A stretch of 64,000 nt of DNA from NCBI GenBank assembly GCA_031422295.1, contig JANOQM010000078.1, positions 17,360 through 81,359 on the forward strand, in the 5' to 3' direction. The position numbers were made by a program, and so were the translations under genes. Source of the DNA: JANOMH01 sp031422295. GTDB taxonomy: Bacteria; Pseudomonadota; Alphaproteobacteria; Rhodobacterales; Rhodobacteraceae. The notes under the pieces were generated by a model. The model was not told the DNA's origin. It did not search any database and worked only from the letters and a program-made list of their open reading frames with translations. How positions within the stretch are numbered: the stretch's first letter is position 1; the number at the start of each line of letters is the position of its first letter. Shown here one piece after another: positions 36,101 to 43,859 of this stretch.

Positions 36101-36513
36101 CAGGGATCGAAGCCCAGCCTGAGTTGACCGATCCAACAGCCCTGATCACCGATGTGCTGACGATGATCGAGGTCCCAGCATTGGCGCATTTGTTTGCGCC
36201 GGGCAGCATGGCCGAGGTCGAGCTGACTGCCGTTGTGCGCGGTCGGCGGTTTCATGGGGCGTTGGACCGGTTGGTGATTACTGCAGACAGCATTTTGGCC
36301 GTGGATTTCAAAACCAACCGGCTGGTGCCGGACCGGCCCGAAGATGTGCCCGAGGGGGTTTTGCGGCAAATGGGGGCCTATCTGGCCATGTTGACCCAAA
36401 TCTACCCGGACCGGTCGATCACCATTGCCATTTTGTGGACAGCTACAGCGCAACTGATGCCATTGTCTCACGATATGCTGATGGAAGCACTGGCACGCGC
36501 TACCATCCCTTGA
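33127..36513 (+). CDS. addA: Double-strand break repair helicase AddA
   Basis: A 1128-residue UvrD-type helicase plus nuclease. Walker A is ANAGSGKT (25-32). The motifs HSFCAGLLRRFPLEAG, ILVDEAQDTSPDQW (Walker B), VVGDKKQSIYSFQGA, and VMTVHGAKGLESPIVIL are in order, followed by LLYVAMTRAESWL. The C-terminal nuclease centre is ILAVDFKTNRL. It pairs with AddB, whose gene overlaps by 4 bases. Full-length and apparently intact. Confidence 0.96.
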   Translation: MIPRNAASQRQVEASDPANSTWLSANAGSGKTRVLTDRVARLLLAEVAPQNILCLTYTKAAASEMQNRLFKRLGSWAMMADALLLDDLRELGIEGDISPARLRIARTLFARAIETPGGLKIQTIHSFCAGLLRRFPLEAGVSPQFTEMEDRASALLRAEVVDDMAMGPNAGLVDLLARYLTDADFDKLLQEIAGRRGLFDNHPDAASLPGLFGLASGLTPDVLLQSVLPEGTSDLIGRLRGLCLTGSVNDVKAAKQLAAFDQHDTFGWKDLILLEDVFLTKDSKVALPFSAKIGSFPTKPTRQKALDLMDEVEPLMEAVEAAREDRLKLMALDRTRALHLFASAFIPAYEARKLSRGMLDFDDLIRKARALLTDPLVAQWVLFRLDGGIDHILVDEAQDTSPDQWAVIERLAQEFASGDGAQPDRQRTIFVVGDKKQSIYSFQGAAPESFDQMRDFFDAKLQRAGDKIHPLQLEYSFRSADAVLRVVDMTFYGPRADGLDDRVSHIAFKNQMPGRVDLWPAIAPLKEEDDQRVWTDPVDQISAQHHTAKLAARVAAAVEQMIESGTIPAEVGKTGAFELRRITAGDILILVPRRSGIFPEIIRACKLRNLPIAGADRLRVGAELAVRDIAALLRFLALPEDDLSLAAALKSPLFGWTEQMLFSLAHGRKKGEFLWQRLRAIPDQPALLAVLNDLRDKADFLRPYDLINRILTRHRGRKLLLARLGTEAEDGIDALLTQALAYERSAVPGLTGFLEWMQTDDLEVKRQMEASGNRIRVMTVHGAKGLESPIVILPDTGVRDIKLSSAIYDVGGYPVWAPPVPAMPEALRQHRDDMIAAQKQERRRLLYVAMTRAESWLIVCAAGDVGEGDASWYRMVEQGMQQAGAVAQEFGDETGLRFEGGVWHDLPIRHAVIAPKIDIIAPEYASIPNLTQGLSGTISPSDLGGAKILPQDIADANPDAALARGSLVHLMLEHLPQSPKPERLTLAKSLLAGIEAQPELTDPTALITDVLTMIEVPALAHLFAPGSMAEVELTAVVRGRRFHGALDRLVITADSILAVDFKTNRLVPDRPEDVPEGVLRQMGAYLAMLTQIYPDRSITIAILWTATAQLMPLSHDMLMEALARATIP

Positions 36514-36571
36514 CGATGGAACAACGCCCTCCTACGTTCTGCCTCTGGTATCCGCGTTCAGGAGAGAAAAG

Positions 36572-36892
36572 ATGGCAACCGTCGCAGTCACTGATGCAAC
36601 CTTTGACGCCGAAGTGCGCCAATCACCGATTCCCGTTGTGGTGGATTTCTGGGCCGAATGGTGCGGCCCGTGCAAAATGATCGGCCCCGCCTTGGAAGAG
36701 ATTGCAGTTGAATATGCAGGCAAGATCAAGGTGGTAAAGGTCAACGTCGATGACAACCCGAATTCGCCCGCACAAATGGGCGTGCGCGGTATTCCGGCCC
36801 TGTTCGTGTTCAAGGATGGCGAAGTTGTATCCAACCGCGCCGGTGCCGCCCCAAAGGCGGCGCTGCAAAGCTGGATCCTCAGCTCGATCTAA
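36572..36892 (+). CDS. trxA: Thioredoxin 1
   Basis: A 106-residue cytoplasmic disulphide reductant with the active site WCGPC at residues 30-34 and the cis-proline loop GVRGIPALFVF. GGAGAG lies 6-11 bases upstream of the ATG. It follows addA by 58 bases, likely with its own promoter besides read-through from the tsaE operon, and ends at an intrinsic terminator. Confidence 0.97.
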   Translation: MATVAVTDATFDAEVRQSPIPVVVDFWAEWCGPCKMIGPALEEIAVEYAGKIKVVKVNVDDNPNSPAQMGVRGIPALFVFKDGEVVSNRAGAAPKAALQSWILSSI

Positions 36893-36914
36893 GGTCTTTG
36901 ATCATTTTCGTTTG

Positions 36915-36942
36915 GGGGGTGCCTGTTTTGGTACCCCTTTTT
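36915..36942 (+). terminator. Terminator of trxA
   Basis: GGGGTGCC and GGTACCCC form an 8-bp stem with one mismatch around a short T-rich loop, followed by TTTTT. It lies about 20 bases after the trxA stop and reaches the stop codon of the convergent kinase-like gene. Confidence 0.8.
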
Positions 36943-37880
36943 CATGTAATGCCGTGGGTCGCCAACTGAATCCGACGCTCGAGCCTTTGGGCTTCGGTTG
37001 GTGACAAAGCGCGCCAATCGTCGGGCGTGCGGGCCCACAACATTATGGCCCGGTGTCGGGCTAGGACACTGATCAGCTCTGGTTCTGGCACAGGCGCATC
37101 ATATCCGGCCAACAGTGTTTGCAAAGTGCGCGTGTAGCGCGACATGCCGCCAAGCCCGGCGGTTTCGGCCATTGACTGGGTCAATCTGGCAATATCCATA
37201 GCAACCGCCATTTTAACGGGGCCCATCATGTCAATGCCCCAGACAACATCTACAGAAACCAACAAATTGTTGACGCTCGGGTCGCCATGGCGAACGGCAA
37301 CGGGCGTGAGGTCGCCGCGAAAAGACTTGAAAGACTTTTGCAGTTTGCTCGCCGCCGCTAAAAACTCATCCCGGTAGGCGATTTGGCGCAAGTCATTTCG
37401 GACCTCTGATAAAACCCTGCTGACCGCATTGATCAAGTGTTGTGGTCGAAACGGCTGTGGCCCCGCGGCACTTGCCCGGTGAAAGGCCGAGAGCCAAGCC
37501 CCCGCGCGCTTCATCTCCTGCGTGACATCGCTACTGGCGTTCAGCCGCGCGGCTAACGTCTGGCCCGATGCAAATTCCATGAGCATGGCCCGGGCTTCAA
37601 CCATATGGGCAATAACTTGGGGAGCCCGGTGTCTGGGGTCATTGACCAAAAGATCCGCCGCAAGCTGAGCGCCAGCGACAAGCCCCAAGAACCGTTGTTC
37701 GTCTAGTTTTGACAAAACTCTTTTGTAAACAAGCGGTTGGCCAATTACAGGATCAAGTCTTATTATAATATGGGCCTTATCAACCGCTGTCTTGTGCGAG
37801 ATAATGCTTGACAGCGTACCCCCCTCGCTGATCCCCGCCAAGGCGCACAACCGTTGCCAAATTCTGGTTTCGCTCTGCAT
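36942..37880 (-). CDS. APH-fold phosphotransferase-like protein
   Basis: A 312-residue protein I cannot name. The catalytic loop resembles aminoglycoside-phosphotransferase/choline-kinase folds: VRHGDPSVNNLLV (His198, Asp200, Asn204/205), then a possible metal-binding aspartate in VWGIDMMG (Asp217), where the usual DxE/DxD motif is weak. Earlier, VYKRVLS carries a lysine at the position expected for ATP binding (Lys53). Asn and Ser/Thr content is higher than in its neighbours. It is a single minus-strand gene between convergent trxA and divergent hslV. It could be a small-molecule kinase or a kinase-like LPS/lipid modifier. Confidence 0.6.
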   Translation of the reverse strand: MQSETRIWQRLCALAGISEGGTLSSIISHKTAVDKAHIIIRLDPVIGQPLVYKRVLSKLDEQRFLGLVAGAQLAADLLVNDPRHRAPQVIAHMVEARAMLMEFASGQTLAARLNASSDVTQEMKRAGAWLSAFHRASAAGPQPFRPQHLINAVSRVLSEVRNDLRQIAYRDEFLAAASKLQKSFKSFRGDLTPVAVRHGDPSVNNLLVSVDVVWGIDMMGPVKMAVAMDIARLTQSMAETAGLGGMSRYTRTLQTLLAGYDAPVPEPELISVLARHRAIMLWARTPDDWRALSPTEAQRLERRIQLATHGIT

Positions 37881-37962
37881 CTTGTTCGCGCGACCTGCCT
37901 TATCCTATACCAGTTGCAGCCGACCATCGAACACCACATATGCAGTTGGCAAGGAGATGTTG

Positions 37963-38523
37963 ATGAGCAAAGACGTATTTCCCGGCTGGCATGGCACCAC
38001 GATTATCGGGGTGCGCAAGGGCGGCCGCGTGGTCATTGCTGGTGATGGGCAGGTCAGTCTTGGCCAGACCGTGATCAAAGGCACAGCCCGCAAGGTGCGC
38101 CGCCTGTCGCCCGGTGGGTTTGACGTGATTGCAGGATTTGCCGGGTCCACTGCCGATGCGTTCACCCTGCTGGAACGGCTGGAAAAAAAGCTGGAGGCGA
38201 CGCCCGGGCAACTGGCGCGGGCATCTGTGGAACTGGCCAAGGACTGGCGCACCGACAAGTACTTGCAGAAACTTGAGGCGATGCTGATTGTGTCGGATGG
38301 GACCACGTTGCTGGTGATCACGGGTGCAGGTGATGTGCTGGAACCCGAACATGACGTCACTGCGATTGGATCGGGTGGGAATTATGCATTGGCTGCCGCC
38401 CGGGCCCTGATGGATAGCGATCTGGATGCCGAGGCGATTGCCCGCAAGGCAATGGCGATTGCCGCTGATATTTGTGTGTATACCAACGGAAATCTGACGG
38501 TTGAGGGGCTTGGCCGTGATTGA
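37963..38523 (+). CDS. hslV: ATP-dependent protease peptidase subunit HslV
   Basis: A 186-residue proteasome-type threonine peptidase that forms the double ring of HslUV. AAGGAG lies 6 bases before ATG 37963, which is preferred over the in-frame ATG at 37957. The catalytic N-terminal threonine is exposed by removing a short leader: MSKDVFPGWHG is followed by TTIIGVRK, so Thr12 becomes residue 1. The Gly-rich late motif TAIGSGGNYALAAARAL is intact. Its end overlaps by 8 bases the start of a membrane-protein gene, and hslU follows, so the three are one operon. Confidence 0.96.
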   Translation: MSKDVFPGWHGTTIIGVRKGGRVVIAGDGQVSLGQTVIKGTARKVRRLSPGGFDVIAGFAGSTADAFTLLERLEKKLEATPGQLARASVELAKDWRTDKYLQKLEAMLIVSDGTTLLVITGAGDVLEPEHDVTAIGSGGNYALAAARALMDSDLDAEAIARKAMAIAADICVYTNGNLTVEGLGRD

Positions 38524-39580
38524 TGCGACCGACCTGAAGGCGTCCATCGGCGCAGGCATTCTGACCGAGGCGCAGGCTGCCAGCCTCACCGCATTGTCCC
38601 ACAGCAGGCAGGGGGCCCGCGAGGGTTTGGCCCCCGGCGACGAACCTTTCGAATTGTTCCGCGGCTTCAACGAGATTTTCATCATGGTCGGGCTGGGGAT
38701 CATCGCGTCGGGCTGGAGCGGGCTGATGGGGGCAATGGTGATTGGCGCGCTTGAGCGGTTTCAAACGCTGATTGCGGCGCAGGCTATGGTCAGCGCCGGA
38801 TTGCTGTGGCTTTTATCTGAGTATTTCATCCGCAGGCGGCGGATGGTTGGCCCGGCCATTATGCTGTCCTTGCTGTTTGCAGCCAATGCCAGCTTTGGCC
38901 TGATGCAATGGTTCGCGCAGATTTTCATGGTGGCGCAAGAGGATTTCAGCAGTTTGGTGTTGCCCGGTGTGTTGGCAGTTCTGGCCATTTTGCTGTTCTG
39001 GTTTCGGTTCCGGGTGCCCTTTGCGCTGGCCCTGATCGCGCTGGGCCTGTTTGCTGTGGCGCTGTTGGCTGCAGCCACAAGGTCGGGCACACCAGAATCG
39101 ATCAGCGATGTCTTTGTCTTTTCCGGCGAGGGCGGTTTTGCTTGGATCACGTTGGCGCTGGGCGTTGCCGTCTTTGCAGTGGCGATGATGTTTGACGCCA
39201 GCGACCCGCATCGCGTGACCCGCCGGTCTGCCCAAGGGTTCTGGCTGCATGTGGTGGCCGCCCCGGCTGTGGTGAACACGGTGGCGCTGTCGCTGTTATC
39301 CTCGGGTATGGCCAGCGCGAATGGCATTCTGGTGGGGTTTCTGGCAGTGATCGCGGTCATCGCCATTGTCATCGACCGCCGCTCATTCCTGATGGCCGCG
39401 GTGGGTTACATCGTGGTCCTGGCCACCACAACTTTTGACGGCGACGGCATAGCATGGCTGATCTTTGCGCTGGGCGTTTTCATGCTGCTGTTGGGGTCGC
39501 TGTGGGAGAAAATCCGTGCTGTCATCTTGCGCATGCTGCCATTGGGCAACGCGCGTCGTTTTCTTCCCCCCTCTGTCTAA
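38516..39580 (+). CDS. Multi-pass membrane protein between hslV and hslU
   Basis: A 354-residue protein of unknown function. I choose GTG 38516, overlapping the end of hslV, because it gives MIDATDLKASIGAGILTEAQAASL, a helical cytoplasmic lead with a Gln/Ala-rich turn; a GTG/TTG five codons upstream is possible. After the segment GDEPFELFRGFNEIF come about nine hydrophobic helices up to residue 345. The arrangement resembles DUF2157-type membrane proteins. Tight coupling with hslV and hslU (10 bases) suggests coexpression with the protease, not necessarily a shared job. Confidence 0.75.
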   Translation: MIDATDLKASIGAGILTEAQAASLTALSHSRQGAREGLAPGDEPFELFRGFNEIFIMVGLGIIASGWSGLMGAMVIGALERFQTLIAAQAMVSAGLLWLLSEYFIRRRRMVGPAIMLSLLFAANASFGLMQWFAQIFMVAQEDFSSLVLPGVLAVLAILLFWFRFRVPFALALIALGLFAVALLAAATRSGTPESISDVFVFSGEGGFAWITLALGVAVFAVAMMFDASDPHRVTRRSAQGFWLHVVAAPAVVNTVALSLLSSGMASANGILVGFLAVIAVIAIVIDRRSFLMAAVGYIVVLATTTFDGDGIAWLIFALGVFMLLLGSLWEKIRAVILRMLPLGNARRFLPPSV

Positions 39581-39589
39581 GGGCCCCAC

Positions 39590-40897
39590 ATGACTGACCT
39601 GACCCCACGCGAGATCGTCTCGGAACTGGATCGCTATATCATTGGGCAAAAAGACGCCAAACGTGCTGTCGCAGTTGCCCTGCGTAACCGCTGGCGCCGG
39701 GCGCGGCTGGCCGATGATTTGCGGGATGAGGTTTATCCCAAAAACATTCTGATGATCGGGCCGACCGGTGTGGGCAAGACCGAAATCAGCCGCCGCCTGG
39801 CAAAACTGGCCCGCGCGCCATTCCTTAAGGTTGAGGCCACAAAGTTTACAGAAGTGGGTTACGTGGGCCGGGATGTGGATCAGATTATCCGCGACCTGAT
39901 GGACATCGCCGTGACGCAGACCCGCGAACAAATGCGGGACGACGTCAAGGCCCGCGCCCAGAAGTCCGCCGAGGATCGGGTGATTACGGCCATCGCCGGC
40001 GTTGATGCGCGCGAGGCAACGCGCGAGATGTTTCGCAAGAAACTGAAAACTGGCGAATTGGATGATACCCTGATTGAACTTGAAGTGGCCGATACCAGCA
40101 ACCCAATGGCCAGTTTTGAGGTGCCGGGCCAGCCGGGAATGATGCCGGGCGGGATGAATCTGGGCGACCTGTTTGGCAAGGCGTTTGGCGAGCGCAAAAT
40201 CCGCAAAAAGCTGCGCGTGGCGGACAGTTATGAGCTGCTGATCTCGGAAGAGGCTGACAAGCTGCTGGATGATGAAACCGTCGTGAAGGCAGCGCTCGAG
40301 TCGGTCGAGCAAAGCGGGATTGTATTCATTGACGAGATCGACAAAGTATGTGCTCGATCCGAGGCGCGGGGGGCCGATGTCAGCCGCGAAGGCGTGCAGC
40401 GCGATCTGCTGCCGCTGATCGAGGGCACCACTGTCAGCACCAAACACGGGCCGGTGCGCACCGATCATATCCTGTTCATCGCCTCGGGTGCGTTTCACAT
40501 CGCCAAGCCGTCCGACCTGTTGCCAGAATTGCAGGGGCGGTTGCCGATCCGGGTAGAGTTGAAAGCGCTGACCGAAGCGGATTTTGTGCGCATCCTGACT
40601 GAGACGGATAATGCGTTGACCCTGCAATATACCGCGCTGATGGCCACCGAAGAGGTGGCAGTTTCGTTTACCCCGGACGGTATTGCGGCGCTGGCACATA
40701 TCGCTGCAGAGGTGAACCGCAGCGTGGAGAATATCGGGGCGCGGCGGTTGTATACGGTGATGGAACGGGTGTTCGAGGATCTGTCGTTCAATGCGCCAGA
40801 ACGGACGGGAGATGCAGTAGTGGTCAATTCTGCCTTTGTAGAGACGCATCTGGGTGAGTTGAGCCGGTCAACGGACCTGTCGCGATATGTTCTGTGA
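39590..40897 (+). CDS. hslU: ATP-dependent protease ATPase subunit HslU
   Basis: A 435-residue AAA+ unfoldase that feeds substrates to HslV. Walker A is GPTGVGKT (57-64), the pore loop follows in KFTEVGYVGRDV, and Walker B lies in GIVFIDEIDKVCA. The inserted I-domain sits at about 105-230. The sensor and C-terminal LSRYVL tail, which docks into HslV, are intact. The length is normal. Confidence 0.97.
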   Translation: MTDLTPREIVSELDRYIIGQKDAKRAVAVALRNRWRRARLADDLRDEVYPKNILMIGPTGVGKTEISRRLAKLARAPFLKVEATKFTEVGYVGRDVDQIIRDLMDIAVTQTREQMRDDVKARAQKSAEDRVITAIAGVDAREATREMFRKKLKTGELDDTLIELEVADTSNPMASFEVPGQPGMMPGGMNLGDLFGKAFGERKIRKKLRVADSYELLISEEADKLLDDETVVKAALESVEQSGIVFIDEIDKVCARSEARGADVSREGVQRDLLPLIEGTTVSTKHGPVRTDHILFIASGAFHIAKPSDLLPELQGRLPIRVELKALTEADFVRILTETDNALTLQYTALMATEEVAVSFTPDGIAALAHIAAEVNRSVENIGARRLYTVMERVFEDLSFNAPERTGDAVVVNSAFVETHLGELSRSTDLSRYVL

Positions 40898-40904
40898 TGT
40901 CATG

Positions 40905-40951
40905 GCCGGAGCCTCCGGCGGGGATATTTAGGAACAAAAGAAATGGGCAAA
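40905..40951 (+). repeat. Roseobacter-type intergenic hairpin element after hslU
   Basis: GCCGGA (40905-40910) and TCCGGC (40914-40919) form a tight 6-bp stem with a 3-base loop, followed by GGGGATATTTAGGAACAAAAG. From memory, a GCCTCCGGCGGGGATATTT-like sequence is repeated in intergenic regions of many Rhodobacteraceae, often after genes. Here it may end hslU transcription and protect the 3' end. Only this one copy was noticed in the window. Confidence 0.45.
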
Positions 40952-40968
40952 AGCTTTGGATAGCCGCG

Positions 40969-41559
40969 TCAACGGATTTTGCGCAAATACACATAATACG
41001 CCCCCTCGCCGCCGTGGCTGATATGGGCGGGGGCGATTTGCATGACCAGCGGACCCATGGGCGCCATGGCGAGCCATTGCGGCACCTGATGGCGCAGGAT
41101 GCCTTGGCGGGCGGGTATCGGGGCGAAATCGTCGCGCAACTTGCCTTTACCGGTGATGACCAGAATCAGCCGTTTATTGGCGGCATGGGCGGACAGGATG
41201 AAACCGATCAGCGCAGGATGCGCCTGAGACAGGGTCATGCCATGCAGGTCAATTCGCCCTTCTGGCACCAGCTTGCCGCGCTTGAGTTTCACGTAAGCCT
41301 TGCTATCCATCTGCACCGGGGCGCGGGCGAGGCGTTCGGTCAGGCCGGGTAGCAGGTCATTGCGGCTGGTGTGACTGACCACCTGCCCGATTTGAAACGG
41401 CAGGATTGGGGCACGCGGAATGATCGCCGGGGCGGATTTGGGCGGGGCGCTATCGACCGGGCTGCGGATATCGGGCGCGGGCCTTGCAGGTTTGTCCCGG
41501 CGGGTAACAAGGTCCCACAGGGTGCGTTCTTCTGCGGTCAAATGCCTTGGTCGTTTCAT
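40969..41559 (-). CDS. Smr-domain protein
   Basis: A 196-residue protein with a poorly conserved, proline-rich N-terminal half and a C-terminal Smr (small MutS-related) domain. The signature IDLHGMTLSQAHPALIGFI is visible near 113-131, followed by LVITGKGKL and the late HGGEGAYYVYL. Smr domains are nucleases or nucleic-acid-binding folds; stand-alone bacterial forms have roles in RNA cleavage or ribosome rescue. Last gene of a minus-strand operon: Tim44-like, mltA, smr, each overlapping the next by 4 bases. Confidence 0.88.
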   Translation of the reverse strand: MKRPRHLTAEERTLWDLVTRRDKPARPAPDIRSPVDSAPPKSAPAIIPRAPILPFQIGQVVSHTSRNDLLPGLTERLARAPVQMDSKAYVKLKRGKLVPEGRIDLHGMTLSQAHPALIGFILSAHAANKRLILVITGKGKLRDDFAPIPARQGILRHQVPQWLAMAPMGPLVMQIAPAHISHGGEGAYYVYLRKIR

Positions 41560-42533
41560 GTGGCTTTGCTGACCGCTTGAACGGGAAGCAACACAATAAT
41601 GCGCCCCGTATCGCGGACGGTGCCCGCAGCCTGCCCCGCATCGGCCCCGGTGCCAAAAAAGATATCGGCGCGCTGGGCCCCTTTGATCGCCGATCCGACA
41701 TCCTGGGCAATCATCAGCCGGTTCATCGGTGCGCCCCCGGCTTTTTCAATCCAGACCGGCGCACCCAATGGCACGAACTCAGGATCGACCGCAATGCTGC
41801 GCAGGGGGGTCACAGACCGGTTCATTGCGCCAAGTGGGCCTTGGCTCGCTGGCATATCGGACAACTCCCGAAAGAACACATAGCTGGAATTGGTCCACAG
41901 CAGGTCACGCCAACGGGCGGGGTTCCGTTGGACCCAGCCATGGATCGCGTCAGCCGACATCTGATCGGCCGTAAACTCCCCCCGCGCGACCAGTTCCGCC
42001 CCGATCGAAGTATAGGGATGGCCGTTTTTTCCGGCATAGCCGACCCGGATCATTTGGCCGTTTGGAAGTTTTATTCGCCCAGAGCCTTGGACTTGCAGGA
42101 AAAACGCATCAAGCGGGTTGGTCAGCCATGCTATTTCCAGCCCTTTTCCGGACAAGGCACCAGTTTCGTCGATTTCGCGCCGGGTAAGCCACGGCTGGTT
42201 TGCCGGCAGGGCCTGTGGCATGGCATAGATCGGATACCGATAGATGTTATCGAGGTGCAGCGACCCGGGCAGTTCCGGTTCATAATACCCGGTAAACAGC
42301 ATCGGCGTTCCATCTTCGATCAGGACGGGGCGAAAGAATGTTTCGAAAAAACCGCGGGCCTCGGGCGCGGCGGCGGCAATTTTACATGGTTCAGCCCAAT
42401 CGGGACCGACCATATCGTCACAGGTCAAACGAAACACGTCCAAAGCAGCGGCGTGATCGTCAGATTGCCAGCCTCTTAAAGCGTTAAAATCCAAAGCCGT
42501 GTAGGTTGGTCCTGCCAAGGCGGCGCTGGTCAT
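41556..42533 (-). CDS. mltA: Membrane-bound lytic murein transglycosylase A (MltA)
   Basis: A 325-residue MltA-type enzyme, which cleaves the MurNAc-GlcNAc bond of peptidoglycan with 1,6-anhydro product. Visible are MLFTGYYEPELPGS (about 78-91), AFFLQVQGSGRIKL (145-158) and the 3D domain with the catalytic aspartate in RLMIAQDVGSAIKGAQRADIFFG. The start ATG 42533 overlaps the Tim44-like stop (ATGA). Oddly, the protein then opens MTSAALAGPTYTALDF with no lipobox and no clear signal peptide, although the substrate is outside the cell membrane. Confidence 0.9.
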   Translation of the reverse strand: MTSAALAGPTYTALDFNALRGWQSDDHAAALDVFRLTCDDMVGPDWAEPCKIAAAAPEARGFFETFFRPVLIEDGTPMLFTGYYEPELPGSLHLDNIYRYPIYAMPQALPANQPWLTRREIDETGALSGKGLEIAWLTNPLDAFFLQVQGSGRIKLPNGQMIRVGYAGKNGHPYTSIGAELVARGEFTADQMSADAIHGWVQRNPARWRDLLWTNSSYVFFRELSDMPASQGPLGAMNRSVTPLRSIAVDPEFVPLGAPVWIEKAGGAPMNRLMIAQDVGSAIKGAQRADIFFGTGADAGQAAGTVRDTGRIIVLLPVQAVSKAT

Positions 42534-43189
42534 TCGCTGGTGGCGACGAGTATCCAGTTCGGGTCGGTGCTGCCCATGGTGCGGGCAAAGGTCCAGACGT
42601 CGCGCTGGCGTTTGATCGCGCCATCGCTGCCTTCGATAATCGTGCCAGCGCGGTCGCGGATGATTTCGGTGAACTCGCCACCAAAACGCACCGAAACCTC
42701 GGCTTCGCGGGTGGTGCGGTCAAACTCGGCCTGTTTCAGGGCCAGATCGCCAATGCCAATAAAGGTAGCCTCGATCTTGATGCCTTCGGCTTCGCGCTGG
42801 GCGATCACCCCGGCAAAAGCGTCAAACACCTCGGGCGAAACAAAATCTTTGACGGGCGCAATATCGCCCCGGTGAAAGGCCATCAGGATCATCTCATATG
42901 CGCCACGCGCGCCTTTGAGAAAATCACCGACGTTAAAGGCCGGATCAATGCCCTTCATCGCAGCGAGGGCTGATGCGGAATCGCTGTGTGCGGGAACGTT
43001 TTCAGTGATGTCGAGGTCTGGGCCACCTTCGATCACTTCGAAGTCATTGCGCGACCGCTTTTTGCTGTCGTGCAGGGCAACGGGCGGCTTTTCATAGCCT
43101 TCGCGGGTTCCAAGGACGTTGCGCAACCGCAAGATCAGGAAAATGGCGATCCCGGCAAGGACGAGCAACTGCAGTATCGGCGAATTCAT
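42530..43189 (-). CDS. Tim44/TimA-like membrane-anchored protein
   Basis: A 219-residue protein. One N-terminal transmembrane helix (about 5-23, ILQLLVLAGIAIFLILRL) is followed by a charged linker and a Tim44-like domain (about 85-219). The domain segments FNVGDFLKGARGAYEMILMAFHRGDIAPVKDFVSP and VSVRFGGEFTEIIRDRAGTI match the family. Bacterial relatives (TimA) share the fold of the mitochondrial import motor subunit, but the bacterial role is not settled. First gene of the operon with mltA and smr, divergent from fxsA. Confidence 0.85.
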   Translation of the reverse strand: MNSPILQLLVLAGIAIFLILRLRNVLGTREGYEKPPVALHDSKKRSRNDFEVIEGGPDLDITENVPAHSDSASALAAMKGIDPAFNVGDFLKGARGAYEMILMAFHRGDIAPVKDFVSPEVFDAFAGVIAQREAEGIKIEATFIGIGDLALKQAEFDRTTREAEVSVRFGGEFTEIIRDRAGTIIEGSDGAIKRQRDVWTFARTMGSTDPNWILVATSE

Positions 43190-43312
43190 CTAAACCTCTT
43201 TCAACGGACGCCAGTGTCGAACAGACATGGAAACGCGTCCTTAAGGCACTTATGTAAGACAGGGGGTGGGTCAAGTCCACCTATCCCCTAAACTGGACAA
43301 AGAGGTGCGGCG

Positions 43313-43795
43313 ATGTGGCTTATGTTGGCGTTTTTGGCGGTTCCGGTGATCGAGATCGCGATCTTCATCCAAGTTGGGGGTTTGATCGGGGTTTGGCCGA
43401 CGCTTGGGTTAGTACTGCTGACAGCAATCATCGGCACAATGCTGGTACGCAGTCAGGGGGCGCAAGCGCTGGTGCGGCTGCGCCAGTCCATGGCCGACCT
43501 GACAGACCCGTCTGAGGCTTTGGCGCATGGCGCGATGATCCTGTTTGCGGGTGCGTTGTTGCTGACGCCCGGGTTTTTCACCGATTTATTGGGGTTTGCC
43601 CTGTTGATCCCACCACTGCGGCTGGCTGCGTTTCGCTGGTTGCGGGGCCGGGTGCGGATGAAAGGGTTTAGTATGGGGTCGATGGCGGGTCAGCCACGAC
43701 CGACCGCTGATGATACTGTGATTGAAGGCCAGTTCGAAGAACTGACGCCGCGCAAGAACCCGACGCATCAGCCGTCAGGCTGGACCAGACATTAG
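43313..43795 (+). CDS. fxsA: FxsA family membrane protein
   Basis: A 160-residue inner-membrane protein. Hydrophobic segments lie at about 2-22, 25-46 and 68-100, with the FxsA signatures MWLMLAFLAVPVIEIAIFI and GALLLTPGFFTDLLGFALLIP. In Escherichia coli overproduction relieves F-plasmid exclusion of phage T7; the general role is unknown. GAGGTG precedes the ATG. The soluble C-terminal tail is about 55 residues. It precedes secB by 64 bases. Confidence 0.9.
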   Translation: MWLMLAFLAVPVIEIAIFIQVGGLIGVWPTLGLVLLTAIIGTMLVRSQGAQALVRLRQSMADLTDPSEALAHGAMILFAGALLLTPGFFTDLLGFALLIPPLRLAAFRWLRGRVRMKGFSMGSMAGQPRPTADDTVIEGQFEELTPRKNPTHQPSGWTRH

Positions 43796-43859
43796 CGATT
43801 GAGGGGCAGCGGCGGGCCTGTTAGAAACAGTCCGAAACAATTTTTCCCGGAGCGTTCCC

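Noticed and set aside
39383..40849. A 488-codon open frame on the minus strand
   Set aside because: It is antisense to hslU, whose motifs are complete; the translation looks like a shadow of it.
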